Shown: positions 11,334 to 21,920 of the stretch, in pieces
Position numbering within the stretch: the first letter of the stretch is position 1
How the letters are laid out: the number at the start of each line of letters is the position of its first letter
Assembly: GCA_038496445.1 (NCBI GenBank)
Contig: JALMLS010000005.1
Coordinates: 174,417-238,416 of the forward strand
Length of the DNA: 64,000 bases
Source of the DNA: Trichosphaerium sp. ATCC 40318
Taxonomy: Eukaryota; Discosea; Flabellinia; Trichosidae
Direction of reading: 5' to 3'
The notes under the pieces: model-generated
Seen by the model: the letters and a program-made list of their open reading frames with translations, nothing else
Databases searched by the model: none
Told to the model about the DNA's origin: nothing
Made by a program: the position numbers and the translations under genes

Positions 11334-14300
11334 ATGGAGAAAGACACAAATGAAGATAAGATTACTGTAACTGTTTTATCAACGCGTACGTTTATACTCC
11401 GACGCGTAAAATCGTGCCAAAATTTATAAAACGAATTATAGAGTCTATTACAGAGAAGGAAATACAGTTTCCGTTAGGAATAGATTTAAACACCTTCTTG
11501 GGCCTCGTAGGCATCGGTATAAAATGTGACCCAACGAAAATAACGTTATCTATGCTTGGTACGCGAACAAAAAGCTTTTTTCTTGCCAACTTTGTCTGCC
11601 TAGGCGGAAATCAAATCACCAACGCGTCCGAACTTAGCGACGGAGATGTATTATTCGCTGCAGTAGCTTCTGGAGGAGCCTTGTCAAGTGTCACTACCCC
11701 AAGTGAGTATCTATACCAACTCAACTCACAACTCACACATAGCACAGGTACAGCGCCCGTCTCCTCACCTAAAGCTCCTGTCACCGAAAAAAAGTCTCTG
11801 AGAGCTGAAAAGACAGAAGCAGAGGCACAAACAATGTTCCTAACGTTGTGTGGCCTTTTCCCAAAAGGCACTACTACCTAAGGATAGGTTTTTTTATGTA
11901 ACCTCTATCTTAGCTCGGCGTATCCTATTGAGAGAAGCTGTATCAAAATCACGTGATATAGAAGAAGCTACAAACTACTATGTGAACTCTAAGAGTCAGA
12001 ATGTTAACCAAGGCTCACCAAAGAGGAAAGAAATGTCTTCACAGAGCAATGATGCTACAATGACTGATGTCGCTAAGTCGCCTGAAAAAAGAGATACTGT
12101 TGCTAAAAAACGCAAGATATCGCCTTCACCAAGTACCGAGTTGAAGAAAAAAGATGTGGTTATGATAGACTTGACAACAGACGAGATTACTAAGGAAGTC
12201 AGAGATGAGCATTTAGATTCGTTAGTTGCCATGTTTCCACAGCTTATGACAACATTTTTACAAAGTTCCTTGGCTAAAGCCAATGGTGATGTCCTTAAAG
12301 TAATAGAAAACGTACTCTCAATGGATGAAACTACTAAAAAGAAGTATGAAGTGGGTACGTTTCGTTGAATTAATTAAGACAGTTCTAATCAAATCTGTAG
12401 GTGATGCTCCAAAGACAAAGAAAATCATATACTCATTAAGAGAACTTTGTTTGCAGATTATGTCAAAAGACTGGAGTTTGCATGAGGCCAATGTATCTAA
12501 GGCTCTGAAGAATTATCCTAGATTAGAAGAAGAAATACTAGGTTATATGTGGTCACGCGGCATTGTGAGTGTTTTAGACGAAGAAGAACAAAACAAGAAA
12601 CAAAGGTAAAAAGAAAACTCTTAAAGTATACGAATGCTTATGTTTAGCGATATGGTTGATTTTGCTGGAGAATTGCAGTCGTTACTTTGTAATCCTGATG
12701 ACTTGCAAGAGATTTCTTGGGACGGTACGTCTCTTACCAAAGAATGTCACTAATTTGAGTTTCTCGCAGGAGATCTTGATGGGCAAAATGGTGTAGATGC
12801 AGACTTGGCACAGATGTTGGCTGCAATGGAAAATGATGTAAATAGTAGTTTAAAAGAAGACGAAGCATTTGCAAGGCGGTTACTACAAGAAGAACAAGAA
12901 CGTAACATTGCCTAGTTATTGGTTTTATCTCATTTGTTTTACAAAAGGGCTTGCTGAGATGGAGCGCTTAGAAGCTAAAGATATTGAACTAGCAAAAAAA
13001 CTTACAGAGCTAGAGTCTCCTGATAAAGTACAAAGTTCTAGAAGTGATGCGGACCTTGCTAGGGCCTTACTGAAAGAAGATGAAGAAAGGCGTTTACAAC
13101 AAAAGAAGATGCTTGAAGAAGACGCAAAACTGGCACATGCTCTTCTCAAAAAGGAAGCTGAAGATTACAAACATGGTAAAAAACTTGAAAACAATGCAGA
13201 TAAAATAGCAAGAGATGAGGTACCTTCATAGAAATAACAGCGGTTTTAATTAAAATTCTTCTAGGCATTCGCAAGGTCGTTGGTTGAGCAGATGGAAACA
13301 CAAGTTAAAAAACATACTTTTAGTGACCGTGAGTATGCTAGACAGTTGTATGAAAAAGAAAAACAACAATTAGAACTTGAACGTGCACAAGTACAGGTAC
13401 ATAGCCGACCTGAGTTTTTTCGTGAATTTACAACAAGAGAATACAGGCAAAGTTGGATGCTAAAGCAATGGACGAGCGCACAAAAGCTTTGATTCAAGAA
13501 ATACGTGCATGCGACGAGATTGGAGAAGAAGCGCCGACTAGTTTCCGACAAATAGAGCAACTACGGAGTGATTACCTTGACATAGGGCTTTCACAATTAC
13601 GTGGTATTTTTACAGGCACGGATATGTCAATGCATCTTGCAAGAGGTGTAAACACCGACTCAAATAATTAAAACAAGCCTCAGGCAAAGTCAAAGTTGAG
13701 AAGGTACAAAAACCAGCACTCGCTGCTCGATTTGAAAAAAAGTGGAGAGAGATGAAACAAAAACATGGAAATCACGTGAAGCCAGTATTAGCATTTCATG
13801 GAACAAGGTAAGCTTTATCTTTCATACACTATTCAAAAGCAAAGATAGAGCTGGGAATTTGCCCAATATAGTTCGCATTGGTTTGGTTGTACCTGGTAAC
13901 CATGGTGTTACCCATGCCACCGATAATGGGTACTATGGAGAAGGTATTTATATGAGCCCAGATCCTGGAATGAGTTTAGGTTATGCAGGAAGTGGCAAAT
14001 TGCTGGTTTGTAGCGTGTACGTTTTAGAAAAACCCTTCGAAGTAGTGTGAAGACTCATCTGTTTAGGCTTCTTGGACGCCCTTATCGCTGTAAATCACGG
14101 TGCGATGGTGCTAAATGTAGACCTGGTTTTGATAGTCACATATCACCGGATAACAAAGAAGTAAGGTTTAAACAAAATACTGTAAACTTGCTTACTTTTG
14201 TTACCTACTAGTATGTTTTGTTTTCTGCTGCACAAGTATTACCTTGCTATATAATTTCTTCAAATCATCTTGCTGTGAATTACCAGCGCGGAAATAAGTT

Positions 14301-14406
14301 GTATGAAACAATAAGCCAACAAGTAGTGTCTCAAGAGTCAATGTGGAACAAGAAAAAGATTTACAACCCACCTGCCAAAAAGAAAAAAACAAGAAGAAAA
14401 AAATGA
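11334..14406 (+). CDS. PARP-type ADP-ribosyltransferase with beta-grasp, CUE, SIM and UIM-like motifs
   Basis: Starts MEKDTNEDKITVTVLST. The first about 80 residues look like a ubiquitin- or doublecortin-like beta-grasp fold (NQITNASELSDGDVLFA). A first CUE-like helix follows (EAVSKSRDIEEATNYYV). A SUMO-interaction-like motif VVMIDLT sits near 12160, then a clear CUE domain (LVAMFPQLMTTFLQSSLAK). From 12830 to 13400 there are five alanine/leucine-rich motifs of UIM or MIU type, such as DADLARALLKEDEERR and KLAHALLKKEAED. The catalytic domain (about 13780-14260) has the H-Y-E triad: FHGT, then GYYGEGIYMS, then NKEYVLFSAAQVLPCYI. The retained Glu means polymer-forming activity cannot be excluded. 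It ends in a basic tail KKKKTRRKK. Fungal PARPs are often fused to ubiquitin-system domains, so reading ubiquitin and ADP-ribosylating nearby targets is the natural inference. The join around 11830-11930 is uncertain: a frame change there needs an unseen intron or an error. Confidence 0.8.
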
Positions 14407-14572
14407 GTATGTTGCAATCTCCCAACTGACAGATAGTATGCTTTGTGCACGAAAACAAGTCAATGATATTGGCTCGTAAATAATGATTTTATTCCGACCA
14501 ATAAACCAAACAACCAGAAACAGTGAGCTGACTTAAGACCTTGTTAAGTTATATCAAAATGTGTTTTTCGTT
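14407..14572. promoter_or_regulatory. Short gap upstream of the nucleotidyltransferase-like gene
   Basis: A 166-bp gap between a stop and the next start on the same strand. It must contain the PARP 3' end and the promoter of the following gene. It is AT-rich with no recognised motif. Confidence 0.3.
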
Positions 14573-16168
14573 ATGGATTTTACAGCTGGACACCGCTTTA
14601 CGCATGGTTCTGAAGACTCCACAGGTAGTATTTAAATGTCAAATGTAATCTTAAGATAACATAGATATTGACGTTTTATACCTTGTTAAAGAGCTTCCAA
14701 ACGCGAAAAAATGCGTAGAATTAAACAATGAAAGCGATGAAGATAGAAATTTTTTTGTAGTCACTAACGGTGAGAACAGGCCAATTTGTACGAATGGTGA
14801 CGTAACTAGGAGTTGTAACTGCATGCTGGAGAGGCCTTCCTGATGAAGTTAATAACGCATTGTACACAACATACCCGTTACACGATCAAAAGTACCCTCT
14901 TCCTATAACCCGACCTATTCAAAGAAGGTAAGAAGCGTTTACATCAAAATCATCACTGCTTAGTTTGCCAGTGTAGTTTTACGCGTTGTCGTAGCTCTAA
15001 GATCAATGTACGTAGCTTTTCAACCCATTTTATGCTATACACGTCAAACACTTTATTAGCTTGATTAAAATACGCAAAATACCAAAAATAAGGCCTCAAG
15101 TTGTTGCTGCTTTACGCTCGTTCAATTTCACAACACGTTGTGGCTGCATATCCAAAATAAGTTTTTCAGAATTGGGGAGTGAGGATCTTTCAACAGATGA
15201 CTGGAAGTTTCTCGTAAGAGCGCTTTTCCTCTTGTGTCTTCTGTTTGTCTCATAGATATAGGCTTTTCACATTAGCCAATCTTCATTACTAATAAGAGGC
15301 ACTGAAGCGTACACTAAATCAACCATTGCAGCTAAAATGCCAAAGCTTAAACAGTTTCTGTACCGAGAAAAACAAAGATTCTCAGCCACAGTACGCGCCG
15401 TTTATTTATAGTGCTATGTCGCCAAAAGTTAGTCTATATTGATAGCTTATTATTAACAGGATCTTGCTGTACTTGATGAAGCTAAGAAAGATTTTATTGA
15501 CATGATAAAAGACGTTAAGATTTTCAAAAAAGATAATTACAATATGTTCTATTTACAGCGTACATAGACCACTTGCACTTGTATTTGTTCTCACTAATAA
15601 TTCTTTAGCAAGTTATGATATTAAAACACCAAATCATTTCTTATTCCAGTGTGGCGCTTGTATTGTAGACATGCAAGCAGAACGGCTTGTACAAACTATT
15701 ATTTCCTTCGTATTTTTTTCTTACTATTCTTTGAAGGCATACTATGGCTTAGATGCAGTTCAACCACAGAGTAGAGATATAAAACCTTCTTGGACTATTT
15801 TAGATCTAACTGGGCATGAAAAGGTAGTAAAATACACGCGAGACGGATCAGTTGTGGGATTGTTCAAAAATTCTAAAACAACCTTTTATGTCTTAAACAA
15901 AAGTGTTAAGCAAGCTGGTCGCGGTAAACGAAATAAACCTCCAAGAGGATTGATAGGTTTAAATAGTATAGATACAGATAGATATTGGTATATTTACCAT
16001 GAGAATGACGGGTTAAGTATGTTATGCACCTTTTTTCATTTTTCAAAACGATGTTTTTTCTGCTTGTAACACGCGTGTTTAGTTGGTGTTCGCGATAGAC
16101 ATGACTTAACGTTGGCCACTGATTCATCTATTGTAAACATCGAAAAAAGTATAAGCCAGAGTCATTGA
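14573..16168 (+). CDS. Pol-beta-like nucleotidyltransferase-like protein of unknown role
   Basis: Exon 1 encodes MDFTAGHRFTHGSEDST and joins across a 41-nt intron to DIDVLYLVKELPNAKKC. Together this gives a GS...D.D pattern typical of the nucleotidyltransferase fold (GS loop plus two metal-binding acids). A block RNFFVVTNG then VVTACWRGLPDEVNNALYTT follows. Later exons read IRPQVVAALRSFNF, RGTEAYTKSTIAAKMPK, EAKKDFIDMIKDVK and a C-terminal domain with SWTILDLTGHEKVVKYT and AGRGKRNKPPRGLIG. It ends NIEKSISQSH. The blocks look well conserved but I cannot match them to a named eukaryotic enzyme. Large DNA phages and viruses carry predicted nucleotidyltransferases of similar feel, which is an impression, not a search result. 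The GSEDST/DID reading depends on the first splice. Function, substrate and partners are unknown. Confidence 0.6.
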
Positions 16169-16422
16169 CTACGCAAAAATACCTAGTAGTGCAAGACTCT
16201 TGCTTCTTTATGTTTTGCAGGAACTGTTTGCAGCTGAACCAAGAGGCTTGGCAGTTCTCCGTTTGTAAAAACTTTACATAAACAAACTCACTCAATACTA
16301 GTATTCAAATATGGTATTCGTATTTCTCCATTCACATTCATCAATGTACTTAAAGGAGCTTAACAAGTTAAGTTATCACGTTCTCACACCAAACTTTCGT
16401 TACCCTTACACTGTACGCAGAC
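16169..16422. promoter_or_regulatory. Upstream region of F-box/LRR gene
   Basis: A 254-bp non-coding gap containing the presumed promoter of the F-box/LRR gene. No motif recognised. Confidence 0.3.
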
Positions 16423-17980
16423 ATGAATTTTGTTGGTGTTTCAGTTGAACAAGCAATCTCATACTATCGTAAGAACCACAAAGCAGCTTTTAGTAAAATT
16501 GCAGCAGAACAACGAGAAACATTCACAAACCAACTTGAAAGTATCTTGATCACTGCAAATGCAAGTCTTGTGCTGCAGCTAGACCGATATCTCTTAAACA
16601 ACGCTGACACTACGAGTATCACAACAAAACAGCATCAAACACTGCAGAAATACCAACATACACTGCCTAGGGAGAAAGACATCAAAAAGCTTCAGCAAAC
16701 GTACGCTAGTACCAACTTTGAGAGAAACTAACCACTAAAATACAAGATCTCAGACAACAACCACAGTACTGAATATTCTCAATTTTCCACCTGAGGTTAT
16801 TTCAACTATTCTTCGTCACACTGAACCGAAAACAAGATTCATTGTTGCTCAATGTTGTCATTTGATGGCTGATATCATCCACGATGTTGTGGGGTATGAG
16901 AAGGTTCATATATATGATATTCCAAGCATTTTGAGGGTAAGACAGTACAAGGGTATCATGAATAACAGCATGGTTGTTGTGAAAGTAGAGAATAACACAC
17001 TATTTTCATTGTTGTCAGGGTGTCGTTATCTCGATACAACATTTCCTAGAAGGACACCTGAATCATTTGAGGAGAGTTGCGTAATCAACAATAATGATCT
17101 TAAAGAGCTTGCAGGTGTACATACTATTTATCTTCATGCTTGTAAACATGTGACAGATGAGGGTATAAAAGCATTAAGAGGTGTCCATACTATTCACCTC
17201 CCTTCATCTTCAGTATCAGATAGTGCAATCAAAGCATTAAAAGGCGTACATGAGATTTGTATTGGTGACTGTGATAATGTGACTGATGAAGGTATCAAAG
17301 AACTTGCAGGCGTTCATACTATTGATCTTAGGTATTGTGTGAACATAACAGACGAAGGTATCAAGTCACTACGTGGTGCTCATGTAATCAGTATTTCCGA
17401 CACACCAGTAACAGACAAAGGTATCATTGCATTGAATGGTATTCATACGATTTATCTTGAAAATACCTCAGTGACTGATGAAGGTATCAAAGCATTAGCA
17501 GGTGTTCATACAATTCATCTTGGAAGCACTGCAGTGACCGATGAGGGAATCAAAGCACTCAAAGGGGTTTATGCAATTGATCTTTCTGATACTTCTGTAA
17601 CAGATGAAGGTGTAAAATCACTTTCAGGTGTTTATGCCATTAACCTTACTAACACTATTGTAACAGATGAAGGTATTAAAGCACTGATAGGAGTACACAC
17701 TATAGGCATTAATGATAAAATGACAACTAAAGGTATAAGCTCAATCACAGAGCTTCACAATATTAGTATGTCTACTCATGACGTACTTTCATTTGACGAG
17801 AACGAGTATCACAATATGGTAGCTACAAGGATAAGCCCGCTAAGAGATCTCGATATGTCTATAGACGATGTACTACCTTCATTTAACGCAAATGTGAATA
17901 TAGTTGACTATGGGGAGCTTTTTCTAGCCTACTCGTTAGGTTTAGGCTGGTGTAACTCAGATGGAATGTACTATTCTTAG
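16423..17980 (+). CDS. F-box/LRR repeat protein
   Basis: Exon 1 (from 16423) encodes a helical N-terminal part, MNFVGVSVEQAISYYRKNHK to KKLQQT. A putative 46-nt intron (GTACGC...CAAG, about 16695-16740) restores the frame to an F-box, LNFPPEVISTILRH. Without that intron the F-box frame has no ATG. The body is a leucine-rich repeat domain of roughly ten repeats of about 23 residues with the consensus VTDEGIKAL.GVHTI.L. The repeats are close to identical at DNA level, a sign of recent internal duplication. The last repeats decay (TKGISSITELHNISM). F-box/LRR proteins present substrates to SCF ubiquitin ligases. Similar repeats occur in giant viruses of amoebae and in protist genomes. It is convergent with the F-box/MORN-type gene, 30 bp between stops. 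A decayed relative sits near 58.5 kb. Confidence 0.8.
17100..17760 (+). repeat. Tandem LRR-coding repeat, about 69-bp unit
   Basis: Successive units encode VTDEG(I/V)K(A/S)L.GVHTI.L with high nucleotide identity, for example around 17281, 17461 and 17521. The near-identical units point to recent unit duplication or gene conversion inside the F-box/LRR gene. Confidence 0.8.
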
Positions 17981-18010
17981 TTACTTATCATATAAATGTT
18001 TATTTAGTTG

Positions 18011-19108
18011 TTAAATTTGTTCACCATTTCTGAACAAAAATACAGTATATTTGGTTAAGCGTTTGGCGTGAACAATATACTTTCCTTCACGCTTGTTGTC
18101 AACAAAGTAACCATGCTCGTGTAACTTACCGCCAACAAACCATTTCTTGTATTCGCCTTCTCTTTTGCCATTGACATAATTACAAATCTCATGCACAGTG
18201 CCTTCAGGGTACCACTTTTTAGATTGTCCCTCTTTTCTGTCCTGTACATAGCAAATCGACTCCTGTTGTTGTCCGTTTTCCCACCACTTTTTACATTCTC
18301 CATCTTGTTTGCCGTTGGTATTGTTATACTGTACTTTCAGTTGACCGCTGCAATACCATTCGTTGTACATTCCGTCATATACACCATTTCTCAGTGTTAC
18401 TTGTACTTTCCTTCGACCATTGTCGTACCAAGTCTTGTACTCTCCTACCTTTTTACCATTGACGCAGTTGAATTGCTGCTTCAATTGTCCGTTTTTGTGC
18501 CATTTCTTGAACTCGCCACTGTACTCATTGTTGACAAAATGAACTTCAACATCCAACTGACCAGTTGCAAGCCAACCCTTAAATTCACCGTGCCGTTTGC
18601 CGTTGACACAAACCCACTGTGCTGATAATTGTCCGTTATTGTGCCAAGTCTTGGCTTCTCCTTCCCGCTTATCCAGTACATAGTGCCAGTGTTGCTGAAT
18701 TTGACCATCCTCAAACCAAACCCTGTGCTCTCCGTGTCGTTTATTATTATGATACTTACACTGTTTTTTCAATTGTCCTGTTCTATAAAACTCTTTGTAC
18801 TGCCCTTGCCTCACACCATTTACAAAGTCACATTTAGCAACTAGTTTACCATCAGCGTTGCACTTTTGCCATTCTCCTTTTTTTTTCAGATTGGTATCAA
18901 ATCGTGTTGTTGCTGCACGTTTTGATACTTGAGGCCACTCTTTGTATATGGTGTGGTCTAAACTCATAATATAAACTTGCAACTCCAACGGCAGTTGTGT
19001 TGGTGAGGTGTAAGGTGCTGTAAAGCTGCTAGCTGACTTGTTTGGCTATAGCAAAGTTAAAGTTGCTGCAGTCTGGTGCTGTACCTTTTTAGATGATGTA
19101 AGTTCCAT
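18011..19108 (-). CDS. F-box/MORN-type (YwqK-like) repeat protein, intact
   Basis: Exon 1 is very short, MELTSSKK, starting at 19108. It joins across a 39-nt intron (GTACAG...TATAG) in phase 0 to an F-box-like segment, TQLPLELQVYIMSLDHTI. The rest is one long exon with about eleven or twelve repeats of W..NGQL..(Q/C).Y.NGKREGE.K, the MORN_2/YwqK pattern of about 24 residues. It ends FLFRNGEQI. MORN-type repeats form beta-hairpin rods that bind membranes or proteins. Together with an F-box this suggests an SCF substrate adaptor. Proteins of this layout are known from amoeba-infecting giant viruses and from protists; which way genes moved cannot be told here. The broken copy at 3.8-4.7 kb is its closest relative in the window. 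The short first exon is supported by frame continuity only. Confidence 0.8.
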
Positions 19109-19408
19109 TCTTGTCCCTTTTAATTTCAACTCGTGGTGTGTATCGATGCCAGAGGTTGAATATAAGGAAGTATACAGTATCATTCAATCAGTATTTTTCC
19201 AGAGATATTTCAATCAAGCTTTGATGTTGTAAACCCAAAAGAATCTTCGTTAAATCCCGTATTGGCGTAGCCATAGCCGTGAATCGGAGCGCAATAACAC
19301 GTGCTCGTAGTTTGTTTGTATCTTCAAGATATTCTGGTAGGTCCGAATAGGCCTATTCCTAATAAAGAACAAACAAGGTTTTTTTGAAAGCATTTGGTTT
19401 TTTTTTAT
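19109..19408. other. Spacer between divergent/tandem leftward genes
   Basis: It should contain the F-box/MORN-type promoter near 19108 and the hydrolase 3' end near 19409. No gene seen. Confidence 0.35.
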
Positions 19409-21050
19409 TTACATTGATTTATACAGCCGTCCTATATTACTGTTACATTCGGAGATAGTTGACTGTGCTATTAGTCTTATAGCCTTTGGTGGTTTTACAG
19501 TGACTCTAATACCACTGCATTTTACTTTCAAAAGACCAACTCGAGTCGGTCTCGCAACAATCTTCAAAGGAAGCTCAATAGGTCTTACTGAAGGTTCACC
19601 ATCTAATATTGTATTTTCAAGGTCTTCTTTTTCTTCACCTTCTTCACCTTCTGTACATGCTTGTATAATCATCTCTCCTGCTTTAATCAACTTTTGCTTC
19701 TTAACTCTGTGATACCTAGCACTATGCCTTCTTCTATGTCGTTTTTCATGGTATCTTTTTGATGCTTTTATTTCATGATTGTTTGTATTCAATGAGATTG
19801 TAGTTTTCCTCTTTTCTGAATGCCTTCTTTTATTTTTTATAACTTTTACCAGGTTTTTACCAAAATCAGTTTTGTCATTACTTATAAGCTTAATCATAAG
19901 ATCTGAAAAAACTAAGTAAGTACTTGACAATCAAAAAAAAAAAAACATAGTTTTTGCATGTATGTAAGGTCTACCTCTTGACTTGGCGAGAATTAATCCA
20001 TGGTCAAAATGACCTGCTTTTTCTACTAGTTTTAATCGGGCATGTGGAAATCCCATCCCTTGGATAGCAGTAGCTAGAGTTTTTCGTCAGTTAAATGGTT
20101 TTTGTTGTACTTTACAAATCTTACATAATTCGATACTTGATGAGTGCATTGGATCCTTCTCTCCACCAGACACTACAAGAATCATGACGGTTGGATGTTG
20201 TTCGCAAAGCTCTTCAAGAGATTCGATAGACCTCAGCGATCCTTGAGAATATCTGACGATAGCACCTTGCCATTGCTGAAAACCTAGACATAAAAAAATT
20301 AAAGGTGATTGGGTACACTCTTCTTACCGTGACCCATCACTCCTTTCATTGTTGAAGCAAGGCTACGGTCTAATACCAATCCTCTAATATACTTTCCTTC
20401 TCTAGATGTTTTACTGGCAACATAAGCAGCCATAGGTCCACCAAGAGAGAATCCATGAAGAATAATGTTTTCAGGTTTAAAAAGCTGAAAGAGTTAATAC
20501 AGCGCATGTCACCCTTTAAATAATTTATGTTCAAGAATAATGCGTACTTCGCCTTCCCTATTTTTTATAGATGTTGTAGCACAATTCCACATTTCTAGGG
20601 CATCCTGATATAGAGAATTTCCGTGTAATTTTTTAATACCTAAAACAGAAAATTAAGTAAATAATATTCCATAACGGACTATTACTGCACCCGTCATTCC
20701 CCATTTACTCCCATGCTTTTTATTAGGTTTATAAGTATCTGACGTACTCGCACCGAACCCTCGATAGTCCAAAGATAAGCACTAAGGCGAAAAAAAAAAT
20801 CAAAAACACAAATCTTTACTTCAAGGAGCATATCCGTACAGTGCAACCTTTAAACCCATATGTTAATGCAATACTACGCGTATTTTCTTCTGCTGAAGCA
20901 TGTGATCCGGAAAATATAATTACAAGGACTCCTTTGTCTGGTTTGTTTTCAGCAGGCGTGTATAACCTCCCACGGAGTATATGTCCTTTTATAGGCCATT
21001 CAACAACACTACAAAGGATGTGAGCAAGTATCTGATATAACGAAACAGTA
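19409..21050 (-). CDS. Alpha/beta-hydrolase with basic C-terminal tail
   Basis: Exons assemble to a serine alpha/beta hydrolase. The N-terminal strand reads EWPIKGHILRGRLYTPAENK, followed by GVLVIIFSGSHAS. Next comes SLDYRGFGAS, the family (D/N)YRG.G.S motif. The nucleophile elbow is ENIILHGFSLGGPMAAYVA (about 20450-20410), with Ser in G-F-S-L-G. The acid strand is PTVMILVVSGGEKDP, and the catalytic His region reads VEKAGHFDHG (about 20010). After the fold there is an unusual tail of about 150 residues, very rich in Lys, Arg and His (YHEKRHRRRHSARYHRVKK), then an acidic patch and KSM. Such hydrolases act on esters, peptides or lipids; the substrate is unknown. The first exon and ATG are not resolved: the frame is open to about 21050 and ends at an upstream stop. 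Confidence 0.75.
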
Positions 21051-21103
21051 TGGCGTCATCAAAGGCGTTTTTTTCTTTTTTTTGAAAATCACGTGCGTTG
21101 CTA

Positions 21104-21425
21104 TCACAGAGTGCAAGGGAAGCCAATTATCCTATTTAAAATAGAATGAGCAAGGTTTGCATTAAGGTATCTTCTAGCGTACATTCGTAATGGTACTTCC
21201 ATGCTTGCCTACGTACATGTCTTTCCAGTGTTTTCCCATCGTTTTATGGTCATGTCTTTCAGAATCTGTACCAAATACAGCTGAATTGACTATGGGCGCT
21301 ATATCACTGACTATAGCACGTGTTGCGTATACTTGTCTGCTTGAAGATAGTGGTACGCTGTCTTAGCTGTAAGACTAGCGGTAAATGATACAGCGGACGT
21401 ACGGTTGCGGAGGTGCCAACGCCAT
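21104..21425 (-). CDS. Possible small gene, unknown
   Basis: A start MALAPPQP at 21425 precedes a GTACGT donor. A further protein-like segment, AIVSDIAPIVNSAVFGTD and DHKTMGKHWKDM, leads to a GTACGT donor and then YLNANLAHSILNRIIGFP, ending at 21104. The phases between exon 1 and 2 could not be fixed. It could instead be the missing 5' part of the alpha/beta hydrolase gene. Composition argues for coding, but no family is recognised. Confidence 0.3.
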
Positions 21426-21745
21426 GGGCAGTTTAATTATTTGTGGGTTCTACTTTCTGATGAAAAGGTAAATTTAAGTTTCGTTGAAATTATCGAGCTT
21501 TAAGGTCTCGCCATGGTATCTACTGGTATGAGTTTCAAGATAGGAAGCACGGGAAGCCAAAAAGTCCACGTGATTTAACTTAAAATGATTCTCGAGATTT
21601 TGAGTGAAGTGCGGAGCATACACGTGATTCATGTAATGAGATAATCTATTGAATACTAATACCACTTTTGTAACACCATAATACGCGAGGCCTACAGCAA
21701 AATGTCTATCGTACAGCTGTTGCTACACGAGAGATCAAAGCACGA

Positions 21746-21919
21746 ATGACGGAAAACAAGAAAAATGCCACTTTCGCACAGATACGGAAAATAGCCATAA
21801 GTGAAATCAAAAGAATACATACGTTTAAAAGTGTAGTTAAAAGTGCCTTAGAAGTACTACCTAGTCGATTAATTATACAACTATTTTATGACAGGCTCAG
21901 TTATTACACTGTTACTTAA
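21746..21919 (+). CDS. Possible small basic helical protein
   Basis: From the first ATG the frame encodes about 57 residues, starting MTENKKNATFAQIRKIA and ending DRLSYYTVT. The frame is open upstream to QNVYRTAVATREIKAR, so an earlier exon may exist. It stops 2 bp from the stop of the leftward gene at 21921. The helical, basic composition looks coding but I recognise no family. Confidence 0.3.
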   Translation: MTENKKNATFAQIRKIAISEIKRIHTFKSVVKSALEVLPSRLIIQLFYDRLSYYTVT

Positions 21920-21920
21920 G

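Noticed and set aside
18191-18844. Hydrophobic plus-strand frames up to 144 residues
   Set aside because: They are the antisense of the NGQL/EGE repeats of the leftward F-box/MORN-type gene.
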